From positions 1-64,000 of the forward strand of contig DASUTC010000342.1 of assembly GCA_036374795.1 (NCBI GenBank): a DNA stretch of 64,000 bases, read 5' to 3'. Positions 27,971 to 35,917 of this stretch are shown in pieces. Made by a program: the position numbers and the translations under genes. How positions within the stretch are numbered: position 1 is the first letter of the stretch; each line of letters opens with the position of its first letter. The notes beneath the pieces are model-generated. The model made no database searches. It was given only the letters and a program-made list of their open reading frames with translations, and was not told where the DNA came from. Origin of the DNA: Herpetosiphonaceae bacterium. GTDB taxonomy: Bacteria > Chloroflexota > Chloroflexia > Chloroflexales > Kallotenuaceae.

Positions 27971-28645
27971 ATGTTGGGACGAATACTTACACGCCAAACG
28001 ATGCTGCATATCGCTGCTATGGTCGTCGTCGTGCTTGCAGGGGTTGGCTTTGCCTGGTCGGGATCGCGCGCCGAGGCGGCAGTGCTCACCGACTCGCCGC
28101 TGCTGGTCAGCAACCGCTCCAGCCTGCAAGTGTGCGCTCAGGTCGCGCCGGCCCTGCAAGGCAAGAGCAGCACGATCATGAACCGGCTGAACGAGCGCAT
28201 GGAAACGCTGCGCGCCACGCATCCCAAGTGGAACGAGGTCTATGGCCTGTCTGTGGCATCGCCTCGGTTCAACAGCAATTGCACGGTCAAGATCCCGACC
28301 ACGCTGCTCGATGAGGCCGATCCGTGGGCCGTGGGCAAAGGCTTCACCAACCATCCAAGCCAGTTCCGCGCCGTGGTGCTGGTGCTGGACGATAAAACCG
28401 CCGATGTCGTCCTGGGCAATCTCAACGTGAAGCATGCCGCCTACGAGATGATGCAGATCAGCGAGCACGAGGCCGTCGAGGTGACAAACGCGCTCGTGGT
28501 CCGCGAGAGCTACCTGGGAACGCAGGAGTTCGTCGATCAGTATATGTCGGTCGCCGTTAGCCTTGAGCCGGTCAAGCCCTACGAGCGACCGGAAGGCGCG
28601 ACGACGTCGACGATCAAGCCCGCCGGTCACGACGCCAACAACTAG
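27971..28645 (+). CDS. small secreted protein, partner of the metalloprotease
   Basis: I do not recognise the family. The 224-residue product has a signal peptide (hydrophobic about 12-30, cleavage near RAEA-A37) and two Cys (about 55 and 103) in the mature part. The rest is mixed alpha/beta without obvious catalytic motifs; a C-terminal tail GATTSTIKPAGHDANN looks disordered. AAAGGAG lies upstream of the ATG. Its place directly after the metzincin-like gene suggests a substrate, inhibitor or chaperone of that protease; this is inference from position only. Confidence 0.75.
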   Translation: MLGRILTRQTMLHIAAMVVVVLAGVGFAWSGSRAEAAVLTDSPLLVSNRSSLQVCAQVAPALQGKSSTIMNRLNERMETLRATHPKWNEVYGLSVASPRFNSNCTVKIPTTLLDEADPWAVGKGFTNHPSQFRAVVLVLDDKTADVVLGNLNVKHAAYEMMQISEHEAVEVTNALVVRESYLGTQEFVDQYMSVAVSLEPVKPYERPEGATTSTIKPAGHDANN

Positions 28646-28669
28646 GCGACGAGAGCCCGAGCGACCAGC

Positions 28670-28701
28670 AGAAGGGCAGCCCTGCCCAGGGTTGCCCTTC
28701 T
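28670..28701 (+). terminator. long hairpin after the protease pair
   Basis: A 15-bp stem with one G-U pair: AGAAGGGCAGCCCTG faces CAGGGTTGCCCTTCT with CC at the tip. It lies 25 bases after the stop codon. There is no T run behind it, so termination may be Rho-dependent or the stem may protect the 3' end. Confidence 0.55.
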
Positions 28702-28998
28702 GGACCCTTACAGTGGTGAAAGCTGTGCTGCCGCGTGTACCAGGCAGCACGATCGATCGTGATCGTCACGATGACATAATAAGATGGCTTTTTAGATCGA
28801 GATCAGGCTACTGTAGATTGAATCGCTTCAAGAGATGCACATGGCCGTGTTCAGAGTAAAAGGCTTACTGCACCGTCAGGCAATTCATCCTTTTCTAACA
28901 GATCGTATAAGCCAGATCTTAGAAAGATATACGTCTTCTGGGTGTCCTTCGTCGTATGATCCAAACCCATGCTGCTCATCGGAATAGGGAGGTCAAAC
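28702..28998. other. leader region of the LuxR-type regulator
   Basis: The 297 bases between the hairpin and the regulator gene hold a perfect 14-bp palindrome, CACGATCGATCGTG (28748-28761), directly followed by CACGATGACATAAT, which includes an extended -10-like TGACATAAT (28772-28780). The palindrome just upstream of this box may be an operator. No gene is seen. Confidence 0.4.
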
Positions 28999-29301
28999 AT
29001 GTCCGTTGATCGCGCAACCTTCTATGATCATGTGCCCGTAGAGCCAGATCAGCAAAACGCCTATGCCATGCAGTATCGCTCGCTCCACGGCGACAGGCTA
29101 ACGCCCCGCGAGCGTGAGGTCATCCTGCTGGTGGGGCAGGGCATGACCGATCAAGAGGTTGCTACTCAGCTCTGCCTCAGCGTCCGCACGGTCCAGAACC
29201 ATCTGCATCGCAGCTACAACAAGCTGCGCGTCAATAACCGCACGGCAGCCGTGCAGCTGGTGATGCGGAAACAGGCAGCGAAAGAGCGCGGCGAAGCGTG
29301 A
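28999..29301 (+). CDS. stand-alone LuxR/GerE-type HTH regulator
   Basis: The 100-residue protein is essentially one DNA-binding domain: LTPREREVILLVGQGMTDQE, then VATQLCLSVRTVQNHLHRSY and NKLRVNNRTAAVQL, the four-helix GerE/LuxR domain. The 33-residue N-terminus is too short for a receiver or ligand domain, so activity would have to be set by its amount or by a partner. GGGAGG lies six bases upstream of the ATG at 28999; a longer frame from 28969 is less likely. Its neighbours encode secreted proteases, which may be its targets. Confidence 0.88.
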   Translation: MSVDRATFYDHVPVEPDQQNAYAMQYRSLHGDRLTPREREVILLVGQGMTDQEVATQLCLSVRTVQNHLHRSYNKLRVNNRTAAVQLVMRKQAAKERGEA

Positions 29302-29360
29302 TCGTCACCAGTCGCGCTGATTAAGAGCATTCGGCCAGGGTGTTGTTCGGTGCGATTGCG

Positions 29361-29509
29361 TGCGGCGCTGACGTGCCTCCGCCGCACACAGCGAGATCGT
29401 GCGCCAGGAGGAGGCCGCAAGCCAGATCGCCTGTGACGAGCGCAAGCACAACTATCCATGCTTGCTTGCGTCGTCTGTGTGCGGCGTCGAGCGCGGAGCG
29501 ATCTGGCTT
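29361..29509. other. interleaved inverted repeats between convergent genes
   Basis: Within 150 bases there are two perfect 12-bp inverted repeats in interleaved order: CGCCGCACACAG (29380-29391) with CTGTGTGCGGCG (29475-29486), and AAGCCAGATCGC (29419-29430) with GCGATCTGGCTT (29498-29509). An inner hairpin GCAAGCA/TGCTTGC (29442-29448, 29459-29465) lies inside both. The first arm can also pair with TGCGGCG at 29361-29367. The pairs cannot form together without a pseudoknot, so alternative folds are expected. It separates the regulator gene from the convergent lipoprotein gene and touches the latter's stop codon. Confidence 0.6.
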
Positions 29510-30860
29510 ATCGCTCTGGGAGCTGCGCCGAGTTTACGACGTACAGCAGGCCGTCGTTGGGCCGTAATCCCGCTCTGCGGTCGGCCTGACGCTGCTCGGC
29601 AGATACGTCGCCCGGCGCGGCCCAGACCAGGGTTTGTCCGTTGACGAACTCGGTGATCTGGCCTTTGCCGTCTTCCAGCGTCACCAGCCGTTGTTGCAGC
29701 CGATCCCAGACCTGGGCCTTTTTGTAGCCGATCCAGGTGACAAGCCGATCGTTCAGCGCGGGAAACTGGAAGGTTTCGTCCGTATCGTCGGTGTGCGCGA
29801 TCACCTGCTGGCTCGTCTCCGCCAGATCGGTCAGGACGACCTGTTTGCCGGTGACGTTGATCCAGACGATCGTATCTCCGTGCAGGTTGAAGAAGAGCGG
29901 CGTGTCGATCTGCGTCAGGCTTTTTTTCTGTCCGCTTTCCAGATTTTGGACGACGACAATGCCCTTTTTGGCTCCCTCGACCTGCGAGCTTTCTTCGGCC
30001 TGGATCTCGACCCAGGCCACATGCGGCCAGGAGATCGTCGGCGTGAGGCCGCTGCTGCTCAGGGTTTGAACTGTGCCGTCGGCCAGATTTGCCGCTTTGA
30101 CCGCGATACCGAATTGATCGACCGCGCCTGGGATGCCCTCGGCCCAGGTGACAATGCCGCGATCGAGCCGTGGTAGCACGTACGGCCCGTTGACGGGCTT
30201 GCCGCTCTGATCCAGCGGTGCCGCCGCCACCTGCTTTGTCTCGCCGGTCGCGCGATTGTAGGCATACAGGGTCCAATCGCTGAAGTTCGGCTGCTGGGCC
30301 GCCTCCGACCACACGATCCACTGCTGATCGGCGGCAGCGCCAACCGCCTGGGTAAACGGTGTCGGCAAATGACGGATCTCGGTGACTCTCCGGCTTGTCA
30401 CCTCAAGCAGCACCAGCCGCCCCGGCTCGGTGCCAAAGCGGCGCGCAATAGCCGATCCGATCAGGTGTTGCCCATCGGGCGTTACGGTGATCGGCACGAA
30501 TACCCTGTCATCGTCGAGCGCGACGGGCACCGTCTGCCGCTGAAGCTGGCTGCCCCATGCGCTTGCCAGATCGACGCCGTTGGCGGTACGGGCAGCCTCC
30601 GGCGCTGGCAGCAGCGTGGCTTGCGGCATGTGCTCTTGTGTGTCTGGATCGATCGACGGGGTGCCGGATGGCGCTGGCAGGTTTGCGGCTGGCCGCTCTG
30701 TGGTCCTGACGAATTGAGGCGGCGGCTCGGCGGGATTGGCGCAGCTTGTCAGCAAGAGCAGCCAGGTCAGCGCGAGGAGCTTAAGCGAGGAAATGCATCT
30801 CGCATTTCCTCGCTCGCCTGTGGTACTACGACGATCGCCTGGCGACCGATGGCCTACCAT
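29508..30860 (-). CDS. beta-propeller lipoprotein
   Basis: The 450-residue product has a lipobox LTSC near residue 40 behind a hydrophobic stretch (LKLLALTWLLLLTSC), so it should be a membrane-anchored lipoprotein. The mature part shows repeated blade-like sequences (VTPDGQHLIGS, QWIVWSEAAQ, WTLYAYNRATGETKQV, RLDRGIVTWAEG, HVAWVEIQ), typical of TolB/WD40-like propellers. The ATG at 30860 overlaps the stop of the C39-like gene (ATGGTAG), implying coupled translation; no ribosome binding site is seen. A 12-bp inverted repeat lies within codons 16-26. Function unknown; a binding role beside the protease is inferred. Confidence 0.75.
   Translation of the reverse strand: MVGHRSPGDRRSTTGERGNARCISSLKLLALTWLLLLTSCANPAEPPPQFVRTTERPAANLPAPSGTPSIDPDTQEHMPQATLLPAPEAARTANGVDLASAWGSQLQRQTVPVALDDDRVFVPITVTPDGQHLIGSAIARRFGTEPGRLVLLEVTSRRVTEIRHLPTPFTQAVGAAADQQWIVWSEAAQQPNFSDWTLYAYNRATGETKQVAAAPLDQSGKPVNGPYVLPRLDRGIVTWAEGIPGAVDQFGIAVKAANLADGTVQTLSSSGLTPTISWPHVAWVEIQAEESSQVEGAKKGIVVVQNLESGQKKSLTQIDTPLFFNLHGDTIVWINVTGKQVVLTDLAETSQQVIAHTDDTDETFQFPALNDRLVTWIGYKKAQVWDRLQQRLVTLEDGKGQITEFVNGQTLVWAAPGDVSAEQRQADRRAGLRPNDGLLYVVNSAQLPER
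30785..30813. repeat. perfect 12-bp inverted repeat in the start region of the lipoprotein gene
   Basis: GCGAGGAAATGC and GCATTTCCTCGC enclose ATCTC. The hairpin lies just after the C39-like gene, within the codons before the lipoprotein signal sequence. It may limit expression of the second gene or mark that translation starts differently from the called ATG. Confidence 0.75.
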
Positions 30861-31807
30861 ACATACCCGCGACCATCCAGGATCACCGCCAGCGTGTTGG
30901 TGCTGATGCCCGCGTAGCGCGGCACGCTGGTCCAGCCCAGGCTGCTCGCGCCGCTGGCCGGATCGGCGTAATAGGTGGTGTCGCCCCAGTTGGCATAGCC
31001 GTAGATCGCGATCCAGTGGAAGATGTCGGTATTGGTGGGGTGGCCGACGAGGTGCGGATTTTGCGAGCCTGCGACTTCCCAGGCGTTGCCGCCGACCGGC
31101 CAGTTGCGGTCGATGTCGTAGGTCATGTTGTCCTTGAACGTCGCCGCGTTCACCGTGGTGCCGACCGCCACGTAGTAGCCGTAGTAGGAGCCGGTGCGCC
31201 AGTAGTTGAGCGTTTCGGGATACGGGCGGCTGCTGCCTACCGACCAGGGCGTGTTGCCCCAGTAGTCGGTTTCGAGATACTTGCGTGTCGCCAGCATCGA
31301 CTGGCTCAGGCTCTCGCCGTCGTAGCTGGTCCACTTGCCGAGCGCGCCCAGGATCGAGTAGGCCGAGGCAGGGCCGCAGTAGTACGAGTTGATCTGCGCG
31401 ACCTGGGTCAGCGAGAGCGTGCGGCTGGAATAGCCCGCAGCCATCGTGCCGATGCCAGAACCGCCCGCGAGGGCAGCGCCCTGCTGGTGCGGATCTTCGC
31501 CGATCTCCGCCAGGAAGCGCCGGTAGTTCTGCTCGTGGACCTTGGCGTCGAGCTTGCCCTGCTTGACCTTGCGGTACTCAGTCGACAGCTCCTGTTTGCG
31601 CTCCAGAATCCGCTGCTGTTTCGCAGAGACAGGGTCGGCTTCGGGGATGATCTTCGAGCCGTCCGCGCTGACCTGGCCCGCATCGTTTCCGATGTAGGTT
31701 CCGACGTGATTGCCTTTGCCTTCGCCTGCAAACGTCGAGCTTGCCGGTGCTAGGGCCAGCCCGGCCAGTACGAACAGCCCTGCTAACATGCGCAATCGCC
31801 TGCCCAT
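30854..31807 (-). CDS. secreted C39-like cysteine protease
   Basis: The 317-residue protein has a signal peptide (about 1-27, ending STFAG) and a papain-like C39 family catalytic domain: NSYYCGPASAYS (Cys144), FHWIAIYGY (His264) and YYADPASG (Asp282). A charged helical stretch (about 60-105) lies before it and may be a propeptide. GGAGGAAG precedes the ATG. It is the first gene of a two-gene unit with the propeller lipoprotein. Unlike the exporter-linked C39 domain at 15300, it has no transporter part, so it should act outside the cell. A palindrome lies 65 bases upstream. Confidence 0.88.
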   Translation of the reverse strand: MGRRLRMLAGLFVLAGLALAPASSTFAGEGKGNHVGTYIGNDAGQVSADGSKIIPEADPVSAKQQRILERKQELSTEYRKVKQGKLDAKVHEQNYRRFLAEIGEDPHQQGAALAGGSGIGTMAAGYSSRTLSLTQVAQINSYYCGPASAYSILGALGKWTSYDGESLSQSMLATRKYLETDYWGNTPWSVGSSRPYPETLNYWRTGSYYGYYVAVGTTVNAATFKDNMTYDIDRNWPVGGNAWEVAGSQNPHLVGHPTNTDIFHWIAIYGYANWGDTTYYADPASGASSLGWTSVPRYAGISTNTLAVILDGRGYVW

Positions 31808-31871
31808 GACTTCCTCCGTTTGACGATCCTATTGAGCAGGTAGACGTTAATGCTTCTTTACCGGCTTGTCG

Positions 31872-31887
31872 TGAGTAAAAATACTCA
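31872..31887. promoter_or_regulatory. palindrome upstream of the C39-like protease gene
   Basis: TGAGTAAAAATACTCA has 6-bp arms around AAAA and lies 65 bases upstream of the ATG. AGTATTTT-AC on the minus strand also occurs in TGTAGTATTTTACAAG near 14527-14542, downstream of the lanthipeptide promoter candidate. Possible operator of a dimeric regulator. Confidence 0.4.
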
Positions 31888-32017
31888 TCTTTGACGGCTC
31901 TCATGGCTACACCCGCTCAGGATCGATCGGCTGCGGTCGTGTGGTTGGAGCGCGAAGAAGAGCGATCCTTGAGGATGCCCTTCCTGACTGATTGCTCTGC
32001 TAGCTGGCAGATTGCCG

Positions 32018-33916
32018 CTACGGGTAGGCTGCGCTGAAATAGCGCCAGACCGTATCCGAAAGCGTCGTGGCATGGGCGTAGGCATCTTGCCAGCTTGGGC
32101 CGTAGCTGCCCAGGTACGAGATGACGTAGGCATAGCGCTGCCCGCCGCGCTCGAACACGACGATCCCGGCATCGTTCCAGGTGTTCTCCGGCTCGTAGAG
32201 CTGGCCGATCTTGTGGTAGAGCTGTGCATCGGCTGGCAGCGGGCCGCGCAAGGGCTGATCCATCCAGTCGGGCGCGATCGTCATGCTTTTGAGCACATAC
32301 TCGGTGGCCCAGGGCGAGAGCGCCTCGCCTCGGTAGAGCTTGCTCAGGATCAGACTCAGATCGTCGGTTGTCAGGCGATTCTCGCTGGTGCCGTGGCTGT
32401 CGGCGTAGCCGTACTCTTCCCAGAAGTAGCCCGGCGGATGCGTCAAGATCGAGTTGGTCGCGCCCAGGCCCCACATGATCTCGTTGATGCGCCGAATGCC
32501 CGCGCCAATATCGCCGCCGCCGATGCGCTGAATCAGATCGCGCGCCGGTGGCGTATAGCTTGGCCCCATGGCCGCGCGGACCAGCCCGTCGACCTCGGCC
32601 TCGGTGTAGCGACCGGCCTCGATGTCCTGGGCGACGGCCATCATCATCACGATTTTGACGGTACAGGCCGCCAGTTGTGGCCGCGCTCCGTTGACGGCGA
32701 TCGTTTGGCCTGTCTGGAGATCGGTGACGCTGACGGCGTGCTCGCCCGCCCACTCCGCGATCAGCGTCTCCAGCGTGCCGCGCAGCTCATCGAATGCGGG
32801 GCTGGCCGCTGGCGGCGGTGTTGGCTGCGCTGTCGGCTGGACCGTCGGATCGGGTTGCGCCGTGGGTGTGCTCGTGGGCACAACAAGCGGCAGCGGCGTG
32901 TCGCTGGTGATCAGGCGCGGGCTGACCGGCTGCTCGTCGAGCGGCTGGCCGACCGCCTGGTCTGCGCCGTCGGCTCGGCGGTAGAGCTGCCAGCGGCCCG
33001 GATTGTCCGCCTGCGGCGCGAAGAAATAGCGCGCGGGTCCGTTCCAGCCGACCGGCAGCGCGCCGTCTGGGAGCTGCTCTGCTGCGGCGGTGTCATCCGT
33101 CGCGCTGGCTGTGGCGCTCGTGTCCTGGCCTGAGATCGCGCGACGCTCGCCGCCATCCAATGGCTGCGCCCACGCTCCAACGTTGCTCCACTCCGCGCCG
33201 GTGCCGAAGGTCGCTGCGCTGCCATAGGATAGCTCGCGTCCATCGGGCGAGAGCGACGGCTGGAACTCAAGAGCGGGCGTGTTCGTCAGCCGTCGTGCGC
33301 CGCTGCCGTCGACGGCGACCGCGTACAGATCGAGCTGGCCCTCGTGCGCCGATACCACCACAATCGTCTGGCCGTCGGGCGTCCAGGCCAGCGTTTGAAA
33401 GCGCTCGTCGGTCAGGACCATTTGCAGATCGGGCTGCGCATCACCGAAGCCTGTCGGCACCAGATCGAGCAGCTTGCGAGGCTGCATGCCGTTGACGGCA
33501 ACGGTCCAGAGCGCCGCCCGCTCGATCTGAGTCGCCGCGCCGCTCGTCTGCCAGCGCCCGGTGATAACCGCGATGGTGTTGCCGTCGGGCGCGGCGCTCC
33601 ACGGGAGGCGCTGCTGCGGCTGTGTCGGGTCGGCTAGGATGATGCGGCTGCCGGTGGCGGTATCGATCGCCTCGACGCTGCCGGTGCCGAGCGCCTGGTA
33701 GATCACCGTTGCCTGAGCCGCAGCGCTGGCGGTTGGAGTCGGCAGTACAGCGGTCGCGGTCGCGGTCGGCGTGGCCGTGGCCGTGGCTGTGGTGGTTGGC
33801 AATGGCGATGACACGGGCGTTTCCAGCGCGTCGGAGGTGGGCTGTACACCAGCGCCGCCGGAGCCGCACGCCGAAAGCAGCAGCAGTATCATCACCAGGA
33901 GCAGGGAGCGTCTCAT
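32018..33916 (-). CDS. lipoprotein with propeller and class A beta-lactamase-fold domain, Cys at the nucleophile position
   Basis: The 632-residue protein has a lipoprotein signal (LLLLSACGSGG, Cys near 17), a Thr/Ala/Pro-rich linker (about 35-65), a TolB-like propeller (about 70-300, DLYAVAVDGSGARRLTNTP) and a second Pro/Thr linker before a serine beta-lactamase/transpeptidase-like domain (about 375-632). Where that family has SxxK the sequence reads AACTVKIV, giving Cys418 and Lys421. Later elements include ENRLTTDDLSLILSKLYRGE and YHKIGQ in place of the KTG motif; no clear SDN motif is seen. It may be a thiol enzyme or a non-catalytic binding protein. The gene stands alone on its strand. 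Confidence 0.85.
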   Translation of the reverse strand: MRRSLLLVMILLLLSACGSGGAGVQPTSDALETPVSSPLPTTTATATATPTATATAVLPTPTASAAAQATVIYQALGTGSVEAIDTATGSRIILADPTQPQQRLPWSAAPDGNTIAVITGRWQTSGAATQIERAALWTVAVNGMQPRKLLDLVPTGFGDAQPDLQMVLTDERFQTLAWTPDGQTIVVVSAHEGQLDLYAVAVDGSGARRLTNTPALEFQPSLSPDGRELSYGSAATFGTGAEWSNVGAWAQPLDGGERRAISGQDTSATASATDDTAAAEQLPDGALPVGWNGPARYFFAPQADNPGRWQLYRRADGADQAVGQPLDEQPVSPRLITSDTPLPLVVPTSTPTAQPDPTVQPTAQPTPPPAASPAFDELRGTLETLIAEWAGEHAVSVTDLQTGQTIAVNGARPQLAACTVKIVMMMAVAQDIEAGRYTEAEVDGLVRAAMGPSYTPPARDLIQRIGGGDIGAGIRRINEIMWGLGATNSILTHPPGYFWEEYGYADSHGTSENRLTTDDLSLILSKLYRGEALSPWATEYVLKSMTIAPDWMDQPLRGPLPADAQLYHKIGQLYEPENTWNDAGIVVFERGGQRYAYVISYLGSYGPSWQDAYAHATTLSDTVWRYFSAAYP

Positions 33917-34090
33917 GCTGGTCTATCCTCACTCAGGCACATCGCGTGCGCCGTCAAACGCTGCGATCAACTCTCTTGAAGTTAATGCAGTTGGCTTGCA
34001 AGCGCAATGAGAGACGGCTTGTAGAGCGCTGAGCAGACGATCAGAGGAGGATACAGCGCGGGTGATGCTTACGGAAGGCGCAGGCGTGCG

Positions 34091-34120
34091 GCAGCCGCCC
34101 GGTGATCGCCGGACGGCTGC
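34091..34120 (-). terminator. hairpin after the M20 peptidase gene
   Basis: GCAGCCG and CGGCTGC flank an inner CCGG-TGATCG-CCGG stem. It lies just beyond the stop codon of the minus-strand gene. No T run follows, so termination is not certain. Confidence 0.5.
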
Positions 34121-34125
34121 GTACG

Positions 34126-35499
34126 TTAGCTGGCGAACTCGGCGAGCAGCGCGGCGACATGCTTGATGCCGAGGATAAAATCGTCGAGCCGGATGTTTTC
34201 GTCGGGGGCGTGCGTGCGCGAGCCCAGGTAGCCCACACCAGCGCCGCCGATCGCGGGGACGCCATAGCGCTGGCAGAGCTGCTCCATCGGGCCGGTCGCG
34301 GCCATGCGCGGCTGAACCCGTGGCTCGATGCCGTACACCTGTCGCGCCGAGCGGATCAGCGCATCCATCAGCGGCGTCTCGACCGGGCTTTGCGCCGGAC
34401 GCTCGGTGCCTTCCAGCTCCACAACCTCCACATCGTCAAAGCCTTGCTCGTGGAGGTGCTGCCGCAGTTGCCCCAGAATCACCTGCGGGTCCTGATGCGG
34501 CACCAGCCGAAAATCGAGCTTCGCGCCCGCCGTCGCCGGGAGCACCGTCTTGGTGCCGGGGCCGCTGTAGCCGCTCCACAGACCACAGATGTTGCAGGTC
34601 GGCTCGAAGAGCAGCCGCTCGGTCTGCGCAGCCGCGTCGGCGTCGGGGCCAAGCACACGCTCGACGCCCCAGAGCTGCCGCAAGGACTCGACATCGACCG
34701 GAAAGACGCGCATCAGCTCACGCTCGCGCTCGGTCGGCGGCTGCACGGCGTCGTAAAAGCCGGGGATGTGTACGCGGCCAGCGGGATCGCGCAGGCTGTT
34801 GAGCGCCTGGACCAGACGCCAGGCCGCGTTGGGCGCGAGCGGCGCGGTGCTGGAGTGCAGATCGAAGGCGACGCCGCGCACCCGCAGCTCGACGTAGAGC
34901 ATGCCTTTGAGCCCGGCGTACAGCGAGAGCGTGCGATCTTCATCGCAATACCCCGCCTCCCAGAGGCAGGCGTCGGCGCTGATCAGATCTTGATTCGCGG
35001 CGGCAAACGAGCCAAGATGCGGGCTGCCGATCTCTTCTTCGCCCTCGAAGAGAAAGGTGACGGCGCAGGGCAGCCTGCCGTACACGGCCAGCCAGGCGCG
35101 CGCCGCCCAGAGTCGCGCCACGAGGTTGCCCTTGTTGTCGGCGACGCCACGGGCATAGAGCTTGCCGTCGCGGATCTCGGCGGCGAACGGCTGGACGCTC
35201 CACGCATCGAGCGGCTCCGGGGGCTGAACATCGTAGTGGTTGTAGATCGCCAGATGCCGGGGCGTCTCGCCCTGGATGCGCCCGACGATCACGGGAAAGC
35301 CTGCGGTGGCGATCGACTGGGTTTCAGCGCCGAGATCGCGCAGCGCGTCCTGCACCATCTGTGCCATCTCGGCCATGCCCCAGCTCTGCGCGGCCACGCT
35401 CGGCTGGCGGCAAAAACGCTGCAAATCAGCGATTGCGGCATCGCGCTGCGTGTCGATCCATTGGAATACGGCCTCAAGCGATGTGCGCGGTTCAGTCAT
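34126..35499 (-). CDS. M20-family metallopeptidase (dipeptidase type)
   Basis: The 457-residue cytoplasmic enzyme should hydrolyse dipeptides or similar amides with two metal ions. Motifs in order: YNHYDVQPP (metal His and Asp), GVADNKGNL (bridging Asp), FEGEEEIGS (catalytic and metal Glu), ADACLWEAG (metal Asp) and a C-terminal SRTHAPDENI (metal His). Length and spacing fit the family, with a dimerisation insert in the middle. AGAGGGAG lies before the ATG. The zinc-ribbon gene ends 27 bases upstream on the same strand, so the two are probably cotranscribed. The exact substrate cannot be told. Confidence 0.93.
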   Translation of the reverse strand: MTEPRTSLEAVFQWIDTQRDAAIADLQRFCRQPSVAAQSWGMAEMAQMVQDALRDLGAETQSIATAGFPVIVGRIQGETPRHLAIYNHYDVQPPEPLDAWSVQPFAAEIRDGKLYARGVADNKGNLVARLWAARAWLAVYGRLPCAVTFLFEGEEEIGSPHLGSFAAANQDLISADACLWEAGYCDEDRTLSLYAGLKGMLYVELRVRGVAFDLHSSTAPLAPNAAWRLVQALNSLRDPAGRVHIPGFYDAVQPPTERERELMRVFPVDVESLRQLWGVERVLGPDADAAAQTERLLFEPTCNICGLWSGYSGPGTKTVLPATAGAKLDFRLVPHQDPQVILGQLRQHLHEQGFDDVEVVELEGTERPAQSPVETPLMDALIRSARQVYGIEPRVQPRMAATGPMEQLCQRYGVPAIGGAGVGYLGSRTHAPDENIRLDDFILGIKHVAALLAEFAS

Positions 35500-35526
35500 A
35501 GCGCTCCCTCTGCTAACAACAGCTTA

Positions 35527-35766
35527 TCATCCAAAGAGGACATCTAAGAATGTCCCAAGATCGTCGCGGCCTTCAAGGACTTCCAGATTGTAGACCTCAG
35601 TGTAGCCGCAGTTGGTGCATGAGGCAAAAGCGTACCGGTAAGGCTGAATCTCGAAGAGTCGCGAAAATCCGGCCCCCGACATCGACAGCCGCTCGACATG
35701 CGCGCCCTTCTGGTGGCAGCGGGCGCAGACAAACTCCTGTCCCAGGAGATCCTCGACGTAGGCCAT
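35527..35766 (-). CDS. small zinc-ribbon protein
   Basis: The 79-residue protein carries FVCARCHQKGAH and ASCTNCGYTEVYNL, two CxxC knuckles that should bind one zinc ion, separated by MSGAGFSRLFEIQPYRY. This layout matches the zinc_ribbon_13 (DUF2082) family, predicted to bind nucleic acid. AAAGGAG lies upstream of the ATG. It precedes the M20 peptidase in one unit. A regulatory role is possible but unproven. Confidence 0.85.
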   Translation of the reverse strand: MAYVEDLLGQEFVCARCHQKGAHVERLSMSGAGFSRLFEIQPYRYAFASCTNCGYTEVYNLEVLEGRDDLGTFLDVLFG

Positions 35767-35917
35767 GTGTATTCTCCTTTGCTGGTGTGTTTGTGATACG
35801 CAGCCAATCTTTGCCGCGTTACACCAGCGCGCCGCACGCGAGGATCGCCGCTATAATAGCACGCAGCCCGCGCTCGAAGCGCATGTTGCCTGCGCGGACG
35901 ATCTCTTGTGCTGAAAG

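Noticed and set aside
14093-28784. The 13-mer TGACATAATAAGA occurs at 14093-14105 and 28772-28784
   Set aside because: A shared 13-mer is expected by chance in 64 kb; both contain an extended -10-like sequence but neither has a convincing -35, and the first is 600 bases from a gene on its strand.
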